Source of the DNA: Brucella anthropi_A
GTDB lineage: Bacteria; Pseudomonadota; Alphaproteobacteria; Rhizobiales; Rhizobiaceae
Assembly: GCF_046630315.1 (NCBI RefSeq)
Contig: NZ_LQBD01000039.1
Span: 111,377-175,376, forward strand
Direction of reading: 5' to 3'
DNA: 64,000 nt
Shown here: one piece after another, positions 35,968 to 43,754 of the stretch
Numbering within the stretch: position 1 is the stretch's first letter
Layout of the letters: the number at the start of each line of letters is the position of its first letter
The notes under the pieces: generated by a model
The model's input: only the letters and a program-made list of their open reading frames with translations
Databases searched by the model: none
What the model was told of the DNA's origin: nothing
Position numbers and translations under genes: made by a program

Positions 35968-36696
35968 ATGACCGATATTACCAACCGTTATTTCGATGAC
36001 GTCATTGCGCGGCTCAACGGTCTGCGCGACCGTCTTGCCGAGCCCATGGCCAAGGCTGCCGCATGCATTGCGACGGCGGCCAGGGCGGGTCGCCGGGTCT
36101 ATGTGTTCGGCACCGGCCATTCGCATATGATGGCCGAGGAACTTCATTATCGCGCGGGCGGACTGGCGATCACGGTGCCGATCCTTTGCGGGTCGATCAT
36201 GCTGCAGGACGGGGCCGTCGCAAGCTCGCATTTCGAGCGGATCGAGGGGGCCGTGCTGCCGATCCTCGACCGATACGGGATTGGCGAGGGCGATGTGCTG
36301 ATCGTTGTGTCCAATTCCGGCGTCAATGCCGCGCCGATTGAAGCGGCGCGCTATGCGCGGGAAAAGGGGGCGGCGGTCATCGCCCTGACATCCGTTGCCT
36401 ATTCCAATGCAATCGCCAAGGGACGCACGCAGTTGCTTTCCCTGGCTGATATTGTGCTGGACAATGACGCACCTGCGGGCGATGCGGTGCTGGATGTGGA
36501 AGGCAGCGCCTTGAAGGTGGGGCCGGTTTCCACCGCCCTTGGCGTCACGATCCTCAATGCGATTTTCGCCGATGTGGCGGCAAGGCTGGTGGGCGAGGGC
36601 GATGCGCCGATTTATCTGAGCGCCAACATGCCGGGCTCAGGCGATGTCAACCGTTCGCTGGTGGAGCGTTATCGCGATCGCAATCCGCATCTTTGA
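35968..36696 (+). CDS. SIS-domain protein (UPF0309 family)
   Basis: 242-residue single-SIS protein (RRVYVFGTGHSHMMAEELHYRAGG, at residues 42-65; then VVSNSGVNAAPIEAARYA) of the UPF0309 group, which includes phosphosugar-binding proteins of unknown reaction. An HSHMMAEE loop replaces the usual SIS serine-rich loop. Five bases after nagA in the same operon, so it likely binds or isomerises an amino-sugar phosphate; an N-acetylmuramate-6-P or epimerase role is possible but unsupported. Confidence 0.85.
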   Translation: MTDITNRYFDDVIARLNGLRDRLAEPMAKAAACIATAARAGRRVYVFGTGHSHMMAEELHYRAGGLAITVPILCGSIMLQDGAVASSHFERIEGAVLPILDRYGIGEGDVLIVVSNSGVNAAPIEAARYAREKGAAVIALTSVAYSNAIAKGRTQLLSLADIVLDNDAPAGDAVLDVEGSALKVGPVSTALGVTILNAIFADVAARLVGEGDAPIYLSANMPGSGDVNRSLVERYRDRNPHL

Positions 36697-36702
36697 ACCT
36701 GC

Positions 36703-36723
36703 TGCCCCCCTTTCCGGGGGGCA
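36703..36723 (+). terminator. GC-rich stem-loop after the amino-sugar operon
   Basis: TGCCCCCC 36703-36710 and GGGGGGCA 36716-36723 pair perfectly around TTTCC, six bases after the stop. There is no T-run, so termination strength is uncertain. Confidence 0.55.
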
Positions 36724-36822
36724 ACGCGAAATTGGACAATCTTTCTTTCAAAGTCGCTTGATAGCGCAATCCGGTCAGTGCATTACGCATTCTGGCATGG
36801 CGGGGGCCGCATCGTGAACTAG

Positions 36823-36856
36823 TTTCAAGGCGCGTGCCTGGCTTGCGCCTTCGAAA
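36823..36856 (+). promoter_or_regulatory. Stem-loop in the purU leader
   Basis: TTTC-AAGGCGC 36823-36833 pairs with GCGCCTT-C-GAAA 36845-36856 (one bulged base) around an 11-nt loop. It ends 15 bases before the purU start, leaving the ribosome site GAGGAAGT single-stranded. Possible 5'UTR control element. Confidence 0.45.
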
Positions 36857-36871
36857 ATTTGAGGAAGTCCG

Positions 36872-37756
36872 ATGCATAATTTTGTCCTGACCGTCACCTG
36901 CAAGTCCACCCGTGGTATCGTTGCCGCGATTTCGGGTTATCTTGCGGGCAAGGGTTGCAACATCATCGATAGCGCCCAGTTCGACGATCTGGATACCGGA
37001 CGCTTCTTCATGCGCGTCAGCTTCATCTCCGAGGACGGTGTGGCGCTCGATGTTCTGCGTGACGGCTTTGCGCCGGTGGCAGCGCCGTTCGAGATGAATT
37101 TCGAATTCCATGACAATGCCCACCGCACCAAGACGCTGCTGATGGTCTCGCGTTTCGGCCATTGCCTGAACGACCTGCTTTATCGCTGGAAGATCGGCGC
37201 CCTGCCGATCGATATTGTCGGCGTGGTGTCGAACCATTTCGATTATCAGAAGGTCGTCGTCAATCACGACATTCCCTTCCACCATATCGCCGTCACCAAG
37301 GCCAACAAGCCGGAAGCCGAGCAGCGCCTCATGGATATAGTGGAAGATACCGGCACCGAGCTGGTGGTGCTTGCGCGTTACATGCAGGTTCTGTCCGATC
37401 AGCTCTGCCAGAAAATGTCGGGCAAGATCATCAACATCCATCACTCCTTCCTGCCGTCCTTCAAGGGGGCAAACCCTTACAAGCAGGCCTATGAGCGCGG
37501 CGTGAAACTGATCGGCGCCACGGCGCATTATGTGACCGCTGATCTTGATGAAGGCCCGATCATCGAGCAGGATGTGGCGCGCATCACCCATGCGCAGAGT
37601 GCTGCGGATTATGTGTCGATCGGGCGCGATGTCGAAGCGCAGGTTCTGGCGCGCGCAGTCCATGCGCATATCCATCACCGCTCTTTCCTCAACGGCAATC
37701 GTACCGTCGTGTTCCCGGCTAGCCCCGGATCCTTCGCCTCCGAACGCATGGGCTGA
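36872..37756 (+). CDS. purU: Formyltetrahydrofolate deformylase
   Basis: 294-residue enzyme hydrolysing 10-formyl-THF to THF and formate, supplying formate and balancing one-carbon pools. N-terminal ACT domain (FVLTVTCKSTRGIVAAISGYLAGKG, residues 4-28), then formyltransferase-like domain with RFGHCLNDLLYRW, VVSNH, the catalytic NIHHSFLPSFKGANPYKQAY and DLDEGPIIEQD. GAGGAAGT precedes the ATG. Its stop overlaps the left arm of a long palindrome. Confidence 0.95.
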   Translation: MHNFVLTVTCKSTRGIVAAISGYLAGKGCNIIDSAQFDDLDTGRFFMRVSFISEDGVALDVLRDGFAPVAAPFEMNFEFHDNAHRTKTLLMVSRFGHCLNDLLYRWKIGALPIDIVGVVSNHFDYQKVVVNHDIPFHHIAVTKANKPEAEQRLMDIVEDTGTELVVLARYMQVLSDQLCQKMSGKIINIHHSFLPSFKGANPYKQAYERGVKLIGATAHYVTADLDEGPIIEQDVARITHAQSAADYVSIGRDVEAQVLARAVHAHIHHRSFLNGNRTVVFPASPGSFASERMG

Positions 37757-37903
37757 TTGACCGGTCGATATTGACGCACTGACGGTCTGCAAATGGCGCT
37801 TCTCTGCGCTTCCGGTGCTCATGTACCTTAAAGTACACTCCGCTCCGGTTCTCGAGAAAGCACCATTTTCGCCGCGTCACTGCAACAATCTCAACCGGTC
37901 AAT
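37756..37903. repeat. Long palindromic intergenic repeat, copy 2 (Bru-RS-like)
   Basis: Outer arms ATTGACCGGT 37756-37765 and ACCGGTCAAT 37894-37903 are perfect; the inner core 37795-37864 is an imperfect palindrome centred on GTACCTTAAAGTAC. From about 37778 to 37896 the sequence tracks copy 1 (4788-4900), sharing CTGCAAA, GCTTCCGGTGCTCA, CGCTCCGGTTCTCGA and TTTTCG. The outer arms of the two copies differ in sequence yet each is self-complementary. Confidence 0.75.
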
Positions 37904-37920
37904 ACGTTGCGACTCATAAA

Positions 37921-37949
37921 AAAACCCCACCGAAGCGGGGTTTTCTTTT
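37921..37949. terminator. Bidirectional intrinsic terminator
   Basis: AAAACCCC 37921-37928 and GGGGTTTT 37937-37944 form the stem, with TCTTTT following on the plus strand and an A-run upstream that gives a T-run on the minus strand. It ends both purU read-through and the leftward aldehyde dehydrogenase gene. Confidence 0.88.
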
Positions 37950-37967
37950 GATCTATAATGAGATCGA

Positions 37968-39500
37968 TCAGTCGATATCGAAGGAAACGCCCTGTGCCAG
38001 CGGCAGCGCCTTCGAGTAGTTGATGGTGTTGGTTGCGCGGCGCATATAGGCCTTCCACGCATCCGAACCCGATTCACGGCCGCCGCCGGTTTCCTTTTCG
38101 CCGCCGAATGCGCCGCCGATCTCAGCGCCCGAAGTGCCGATGTTGACATTGGCGATGCCGCAATCCGACCCTTCCGCCGAGAGGAAACGTTCCGCTTCCT
38201 GCAAGTTCAGCGTGAAGATCGAGGACGACAGGCCGGCGCCAACCGCATTGTGCTGCGCCAGAACATCGTCAAAGTCGGAATATTTCATCACATAAAGGAT
38301 CGGTGCGAAGGTTTCTTCGAGAACCGGGCCTTGCTGTTTCGGCATTTCGACAATGGCCGGGCGCACATAGTAAGCGTTTTCATGGCCGGTATCGACGCGT
38401 TCGCCGCCCTGCACCTTGCCGCCATGGGCGGCTGCTTCCTTCAGCGCCTTCTGCATATTGTCGAAAGCCTGCCTGTCGATCAGCGGGCCGACCAGAGCGC
38501 TGGTTTCAAGCGGCGAGCCGACCGAAACGCTGGCATAGGCCTTCTGGAGACGCGGGACGAGCGCGTCATAGACGCTTTCGTGCACGAAAAGGCGACGCAG
38601 CGTGGTGCAGCGCTGGCCGGCGGTGCCCATGGCGCCGAAAGCGATGGCGCGCAGCGCCATGTCGAGATCGGCCGACGGGCAGACGATGCCGGCATTGTTG
38701 CCGCCGAGTTCGAGGATCGCGCGCGCAAAACGCCTGGCAAGGCGCGGACCGACTTCGCGGCCCATGCGGGTCGAGCCGGTTGCGGAAACAACGGGCACCT
38801 TCGGGCTGTCGACGAGGACTTCACCGATTTCACGGTCGCCGAGCAGGAGCAGCGAAATGCCTTCCGGCGCATCGCCGAAACGCTTCAGCGCGCGCTTGAA
38901 GATCGCATCGCAGGCAAGGGCGGTGAGGAGCGTCTTTTCAGACGGCTTCCAGACAACCGCGTTGCCGCAGACGATTGCGAGCGCCGCGTTCCACGACCAG
39001 ACGGCGACGGGGAAGTTGAAGGCGGAGATAACGCCGACAACGCCCAGCGGATGCCAGGTTTCCATCATGCGATGGCCGGCGCGTTCGGTGGCGATGGTGA
39101 GGCCGTAAAGCTGGCGCGACAGGCCGACCGCGAAATCGCAGATGTCGATCATTTCCTGCACTTCGCCCAGACCTTCCGACGGGATCTTGCCCGCTTCGAG
39201 CGAGACGAGACGGCCGAGATCTTCCTTGGAAGCGCGCAGTTCTTCGCCAAGCAGGCGGATCAGTTCACCACGCTTCGGCGCCGGGACGTTGCGCCATGCG
39301 CGGAAGGCTTCATCGGCCTTGTCGATGATCCGGGCCGCATCTTCCTTGCTGTGGGTCTTGACCGCAGCAATCTGCTCACCGGAAACGGGGCTGAAACCGG
39401 CAAGATCGCCGCCCGTATAGGCGGATGCATCGACGCCGAGTTTGGAAAGCAGATCGGCGGCTTCCTTCTTCACGTCGATTTTTCTGACAGCGGTGTTCAT
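37968..39500 (-). CDS. amaB: Aldehyde dehydrogenase, L-aminoadipate-semialdehyde/piperideine-6-carboxylate type
   Basis: 510-residue NAD(P)-dependent dehydrogenase of the ALDH7 (antiquitin) group, oxidising L-2-aminoadipate 6-semialdehyde (in equilibrium with piperideine-6-carboxylate) to 2-aminoadipate. ISAFNFPVAVWSWNAALA, ATGSTRMGREV, the glutamate in LELGGNNAGIV, and the nucleophile in GTAGQRCTTLRR are typical of the group. Start at 39500; the longer frame has no support. It follows the 2-oxoadipate decarboxylase gene and sits near an AmaA-like oxidase, which supports the lysine/pipecolate assignment. Confidence 0.86.
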   Translation of the reverse strand: MNTAVRKIDVKKEAADLLSKLGVDASAYTGGDLAGFSPVSGEQIAAVKTHSKEDAARIIDKADEAFRAWRNVPAPKRGELIRLLGEELRASKEDLGRLVSLEAGKIPSEGLGEVQEMIDICDFAVGLSRQLYGLTIATERAGHRMMETWHPLGVVGVISAFNFPVAVWSWNAALAIVCGNAVVWKPSEKTLLTALACDAIFKRALKRFGDAPEGISLLLLGDREIGEVLVDSPKVPVVSATGSTRMGREVGPRLARRFARAILELGGNNAGIVCPSADLDMALRAIAFGAMGTAGQRCTTLRRLFVHESVYDALVPRLQKAYASVSVGSPLETSALVGPLIDRQAFDNMQKALKEAAAHGGKVQGGERVDTGHENAYYVRPAIVEMPKQQGPVLEETFAPILYVMKYSDFDDVLAQHNAVGAGLSSSIFTLNLQEAERFLSAEGSDCGIANVNIGTSGAEIGGAFGGEKETGGGRESGSDAWKAYMRRATNTINYSKALPLAQGVSFDID

Positions 39501-39527
39501 GGCTTTCCTCTCTGTATGGGTTGTTTG

Positions 39528-39572
39528 CGCATAATCCGGTTCGAAAAGTCCGTAACTTTTCGGCGTCATGCG
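39528..39572. repeat. Short Rhizobiales-type palindrome between hglS and amaB
   Basis: CGCAT at 39528-39532 and ATGCG at 39568-39572 enclose CGAAAAGT 39542-39549 and ACTTTTCG 39555-39562, an imperfect palindrome of the same CCGAAAAG/CTTTTCGG family as 13270-13304. Both copies lie between genes of one operon, directly after an upstream stop codon. Confidence 0.65.
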
Positions 39573-39573
39573 T

Positions 39574-40974
39574 TTATTCTGCCGCTTCGAGGCCCTTCAG
39601 GCCCGCTTGTACGGCTTCGATGGATTCGCGTTCGATGCGGGCATAGTGCTCGAATTCATTGAGCACTTTCGCGCCCAGATCATCCTCGAAACGTTTCTGG
39701 TTGGGGCTTTCGACAAATTCCTGTGTTTCGTCGTCGCCCAGATTGGACTGGAATATACCGGCAGCGCTGACCGGCAGGAAGTCCTCATAGGTGATCGCGT
39801 CGAACTGCACCGCACCGGCTTCGACCAGAACCTCGATATCGGTGCCCGGCTTGAAAGCTTCAAGCTTTGCCGCGTCCTTGACCGAATAGGCGAAGTAGCC
39901 GAGGCCTTCTTCGCGGATGCCTGCCCAAGTGTCGGGAAAGGCGGCGAAACTGTCGCCCAGAGCCTTCACATAGTCGCCCGCATTGGAGCCGTCCGGTGCG
40001 GGACGCGCGATGGCGCGGGTGTCGTTCAGGAACTTGTCGTAAAGCGCGCGGCCCTTTGGCGTCAGCGCCACGCCGCGCTGCTCGATCTCGCCGAAACGGG
40101 CAGTGTGCGAGCCGGGCGTCCATTCGCCATTGCTGCCGATGAAGGAGACTTCCTCTTCCAGCGCCTTGAACGAGGTCTGGCGCAGAAGGATCGGGCAATT
40201 GCGGGTGGGCGGGCCTTCGACCACGGCCTTCGGGTTGATGCCGCGTTGCGGCATCTGTTCCTGCACGGCGTCGATGTCGAGTGTGCGCGGTGTCAGATGG
40301 TTGATATGCGGCCCCTTGAAGGAAACGACATCAGCGATCAGGCGGTGGGTATCATGCAGGCGATGATAAAGCCCGGCGCTGACATTGGCCCGGTCATGCC
40401 AGCGGAAGGTTTCCAGCACTTCGGCAACAAAGGCTTTTGCGTCTTTCTCGTTGAGGCCGCCCTCCGCTTCCGCCTTCTCCACAAGAGCAACGGCGCCTGC
40501 CGTGAAGATACTGCGTTTCGCCAGGACTTCTTCCGCTTCAGCGCGCAGCTTTTCATCGGCAATGAGGTCGAGACGCAGCAGCGAGGTGAAAACACGGAAC
40601 GGATTGTGTTTCAGGGCCGCGTCATCGATCGGGCGGAAGGCGGTGGAATGAACCGGAACACCGGCGGCGCTCAGATCGTAATAGCCGACCGGGAACATGC
40701 CCATGACCGCGAAGACGCGGCGCATCATGGAAAGCTCGGCGGCGGTGCCGAGACGGATCGCGCCGTGGCGTTCTTCGGAAATACGCTCGAGCGCGTCTGT
40801 TTCAGTCAGGCGTTCGTGCAGATGGCTGTCATTTGCCAGCACTTTGGCGTTCACGTCGGCGACGAGTTCCATGAGGGTGCCATAGGCAGGCACTTCTTCC
40901 CTGTACATGGCCGACATGGCTGCCGAAAAAGCGGAGCGAATGGCATCCGGCGAAACGAATTTCTGGTCTTGCAT
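39574..40974 (-). CDS. hglS: 2-oxoadipate dioxygenase/decarboxylase (HglS, DUF1338/YdcJ family)
   Basis: Non-heme iron enzyme on a VOC-like fold converting 2-oxoadipate to D-2-hydroxyglutarate, the D-lysine route characterised in Pseudomonas putida. The ATG at 40974 gives 466 residues, near the 464 of the P. putida enzyme. In-frame ATGs up to 41040 would start inside a perfect inverted repeat and have no ribosome site. Conserved stretches include ERHGAIRLGTAAEL, SFKGPHINHLTPRTLD and RQTSFKALEEEV. First gene of the leftward pair hglS-amaB, divergent from a LysR regulator. Confidence 0.87.
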   Translation of the reverse strand: MQDQKFVSPDAIRSAFSAAMSAMYREEVPAYGTLMELVADVNAKVLANDSHLHERLTETDALERISEERHGAIRLGTAAELSMMRRVFAVMGMFPVGYYDLSAAGVPVHSTAFRPIDDAALKHNPFRVFTSLLRLDLIADEKLRAEAEEVLAKRSIFTAGAVALVEKAEAEGGLNEKDAKAFVAEVLETFRWHDRANVSAGLYHRLHDTHRLIADVVSFKGPHINHLTPRTLDIDAVQEQMPQRGINPKAVVEGPPTRNCPILLRQTSFKALEEEVSFIGSNGEWTPGSHTARFGEIEQRGVALTPKGRALYDKFLNDTRAIARPAPDGSNAGDYVKALGDSFAAFPDTWAGIREEGLGYFAYSVKDAAKLEAFKPGTDIEVLVEAGAVQFDAITYEDFLPVSAAGIFQSNLGDDETQEFVESPNQKRFEDDLGAKVLNEFEHYARIERESIEAVQAGLKGLEAAE

Positions 40975-41010
40975 TGCGAAAATTTCCGTCGAATGGGGCA
41001 TCTTCGGGTG

Positions 41011-41040
41011 ATGCATGTCTGGTTTGGGAGGAACATGCAT
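41011..41040. promoter_or_regulatory. Inverted repeat between hglS and the LysR gene
   Basis: ATGCATGT 41011-41018 and ACATGCAT 41033-41040 are perfect arms separated by 14 bases, about the spacing of two half-sites on one DNA face. Candidate operator for the divergent LysR regulator. Confidence 0.55.
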
Positions 41041-41121
41041 GGATGATGATGAAAATGTATCATATCAGCGGTTTTGCGGTTATGATCGCGACGAAAGCAA
41101 CTATGTTAATGCGAGAATGGA

Positions 41122-42054
41122 ATGAAGCTGAGCAGGAGACTGATCCCGGACATCGCCACGCTGCAGGCCTTCGAATGTGCCGCCCGCCACGGAAGTTTCA
41201 CCCAGGCCGCACATGAGCTCAATCTCACCCAGAGCGCGGTGAGCCGCCAGATCAAGGACCTGGAAAGCCAGCTTGGCGTATTGCTGTTCGAGCGCATCCG
41301 CCAGCGCATCCTTCTGTCCGACGCCGGACGGAAATTCCTGCCGGAAGTGCGGCGCCTTCTGAACCAGACCGAGGACACGATGCTGCGCGCCATGGCCTCG
41401 GCGCAGTCTACCTCATCATTCAGCATTGCCACACTGCCAACCTTCGGCACCCGCTGGCTGATGCCGCGCATTCCTGATTTCATCGAGAAACATCCGGGTA
41501 TCGCGCTCAACGTCGCATCGCGTTCCGGCGTCTTCGACTTCGAGGAACAGCCTTTCGATCTGGCGATCCATTACGGACAGCCGGTCTGGGCCCATGCCAC
41601 CTGCACGTTTTTGTGCAGCGAGGTGATCGTTCCCGTTGCCAGCCCCAGCCTGTTGAAGGCGCGTCATCCGTCCGCGCCGGAAGAGCTGGAAAACGAGCCC
41701 CTGCTGCATCTTGCGACGCGACCCAAAATGTGGGCGCAATGGTTTGAAAGTTGCGGTGTCGAGGGCCAGTCGGCCTATCGCGGCCATCGCTTCGACCAGT
41801 TCTCGATGGTGATCGGTGCGGCATTGGCGGGTATGGGGTTTGCGCTGTTGCCGCTTTATCTGATCGAGCAGGAATTGCTGAGCGGTGATTTGGTGCTGCT
41901 TTTCGAAAAGCCGATGCGCACCGAGAATGAATATTATCTCGTCGTGCCGGAAGGAAAACTGGAAAATCCGCTGACGCAGGTGTTCTGCCAGTGGATCGCC
42001 GGGCAGGTCGGGAATACCGACTATTCGTCGCTGGTTCATTCCAAACCGGAATGA
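41122..42054 (+). CDS. LysR family regulator (GcvA/AmpR-like subgroup)
   Basis: 310 residues: N-terminal HTH (LQAFECAARHGSFTQAAHEL, then NLTQSAVSRQIKDLESQLG) and the substrate-binding domain (SFSIATLPTFGTRWLMPRIPDF, then RSGVFDFEEQPFDLAIHYG). It lies between amaA and hglS-amaB and most likely activates both in response to a lysine catabolite such as pipecolate or 2-aminoadipate; the ligand is inference. Confidence 0.88.
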   Translation: MKLSRRLIPDIATLQAFECAARHGSFTQAAHELNLTQSAVSRQIKDLESQLGVLLFERIRQRILLSDAGRKFLPEVRRLLNQTEDTMLRAMASAQSTSSFSIATLPTFGTRWLMPRIPDFIEKHPGIALNVASRSGVFDFEEQPFDLAIHYGQPVWAHATCTFLCSEVIVPVASPSLLKARHPSAPEELENEPLLHLATRPKMWAQWFESCGVEGQSAYRGHRFDQFSMVIGAALAGMGFALLPLYLIEQELLSGDLVLLFEKPMRTENEYYLVVPEGKLENPLTQVFCQWIAGQVGNTDYSSLVHSKPE

Positions 42055-42153
42055 ATTGTTGCGCAAATAACGCTGTCCAACCGGCTTTCGCGGCGTGCAA
42101 TAGAAACAGTCGGGCAGGGTGCCCGTGTTTCACTATTTAAATGGTTGATCTCG

Positions 42154-43437
42154 ATGCTGAACGATCCGCGCTCCCATGGTCTTTGGGAAAAGACCGCCCC
42201 TGCCGCTCCCGGAACGACTGCGCTGCAAGGTGATCTGACTGCGGATGTGGTGATCGTGGGCGGCGGTTTTACCGGCCTTTCGACGGCGCTGCATCTGGCC
42301 GAGAAGGGCACGCGGGCCATCGTTCTCGAAGGGATCGAGGTCGGCTATGGCGGTTCGGGCCGCAATGTCGGTCTGGTGAATGCAGGCATGTGGGTCATGC
42401 CGGACGATCTGCCGGGCGTGCTCGGCCATAAATATGGCGACCGGCTGCTCGATGTTCTGGGCAATGCGCCCAAGCTCGTCTTCGAGATCATCGAAAGACA
42501 CAAGATCGCCTGCGAGGTTGAAAAACAGGGCACGCTGCACTGTGCCGTCGGCCAAAAGGGTCTGAAGGAACTCGAAGACCGCTATGAGCAATGGGCGCGC
42601 CGCGGCGCGAATGTGAAGCTGCTCGACGCGCACGAAACCGAAGCCAAGGTTGGCACGAAAGCCTATGCCGGTTCGCTGCTCGATCTGCGCGCCGGAACGA
42701 TCCAGCCGCTTGCCTATGTGCGCGGCCTTGCCCATGCCGCCATTGCCGCCGGCGCGACCGTGTTTACGGGAAGCCCGGTGATCGGTGCGGAGGAAAAGAA
42801 CGGCAAATGGGTGGTCAGGACCGCGAGCGGTTCCGTGACGGCAAACTGGGTGGTGGTGGCGACCAATGCCTACACCAATGCGCCATGGGCCGAAGTGCGC
42901 GCCGAACTGGTGCATCTGCCTTATTTCAACATGGCCACAAAGCCGCTTTCCGACAATCTGAAAAAGAGCATCCTGCCGGAACGCCAGGGTGTGTGGGATA
43001 CGAAGGAAGTGCTTTCGTCTTTCCGTTTTGACCAGCAGGGCCGCCTCGTCTTTGGAAGTGTCGGCGCGCTGCGCAATACGGGTGCCGCCGTGCACAAGGC
43101 ATGGGCAAGGAAATCATTGAAGCGTCTCTTCCCGCAGATTGGCGAGGTGGAGTTCGAGGCCGAATGGTATGGCAAGATCGGCATGACGGATGACAGCCTG
43201 CCCAAATTCCATCGCCTTGGGCGCAATGTGGTCGGCTTCTCCGGCTATAACGGGCGCGGCATTGCGCCGGGCACGGTGTTCGGAAAACTGCTGTCGCAGC
43301 TTGTGTCCGGTGAGATTTCGGAAGACGATCTGCCGCTGCCGGTCAGTGATCCGAAGGAACAGAATTTCCGCGGCCTGCGCGAAGCCTATTACGAGGCTGG
43401 AGCACAGGTGGCTCATGTGGCCGAAATTGTTGTCTAA
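42154..43437 (+). CDS. amaA: FAD-dependent oxidoreductase, AmaA-like L-pipecolate oxidase
   Basis: DAO-superfamily flavoprotein of about 427 residues. Rossmann FAD motif VVIVGGGFTGLSTALHLAEKG, residues 30-50, then GYGGSGRNVGLVNAG, and C-terminal FSGYNGRGIAPGTVFGKLL. Pseudomonas AmaA oxidises L-pipecolate to piperideine-6-carboxylate, the substrate of AmaB; locus context makes this the best call, while a gamma-glutamylputrescine oxidase is the main alternative. The ATG at 42154 is preferred over a TTG three codons upstream; neither has a good ribosome site. Confidence 0.78.
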   Translation: MLNDPRSHGLWEKTAPAAPGTTALQGDLTADVVIVGGGFTGLSTALHLAEKGTRAIVLEGIEVGYGGSGRNVGLVNAGMWVMPDDLPGVLGHKYGDRLLDVLGNAPKLVFEIIERHKIACEVEKQGTLHCAVGQKGLKELEDRYEQWARRGANVKLLDAHETEAKVGTKAYAGSLLDLRAGTIQPLAYVRGLAHAAIAAGATVFTGSPVIGAEEKNGKWVVRTASGSVTANWVVVATNAYTNAPWAEVRAELVHLPYFNMATKPLSDNLKKSILPERQGVWDTKEVLSSFRFDQQGRLVFGSVGALRNTGAAVHKAWARKSLKRLFPQIGEVEFEAEWYGKIGMTDDSLPKFHRLGRNVVGFSGYNGRGIAPGTVFGKLLSQLVSGEISEDDLPLPVSDPKEQNFRGLREAYYEAGAQVAHVAEIVV

Positions 43438-43754
43438 GCTCGATAGCCTGTCATAAAATTGCAGCGCGGCTCCTCTATTGCCATCCGCATCCTCCCCTGA
43501 TGGGGAGTGCGGGCGGCACGAAGCACAGACAACCGACGTGAAAAAAGCCCTCCGCAGAGGAAAATTCTGCCGGAGGGCTTTTGTTTGTCCGGCATTGGAT
43601 GCAGGAATGTTTTGACAGGTGCACCATGAATGGAAATGATCGTGCCTATCGCCATCACATCGTCTGCGGGCTATCCCTTCGCACGCGGCGGGACTGTGCC
43701 GGTATCGCTGGCCCTGCCGGCGAACATTATACAGAAATTCGAGGAGCCAATCCC
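43438..43754. other. Non-coding gap between amaA and the ABC transporter
   Basis: Holds a hairpin CTCCCC-TGAT-GGGGAG at 43492-43507, a strong terminator (listed separately) and the promoter region of the downstream transporter. An open frame through it from 43581 has no leader-like features. No gene seen. Confidence 0.6.
43543..43584 (+). terminator. Intrinsic terminator downstream of amaA
   Basis: AAAAGCCCTCCG-CAGA at 43543-43558 pairs with TCTGCCGGAGGGCTTTT ending near 43582 with one bulged base, followed by GTTTG. It ends the LysR-amaA transcript about 105 bases after the amaA stop. Confidence 0.82.

Noticed and set aside
40975..41040. Longer N-terminus for HglS starting at 41040
   Set aside because: It would begin inside a perfect inverted repeat, lacks a ribosome site, and exceeds family length by 22 residues.
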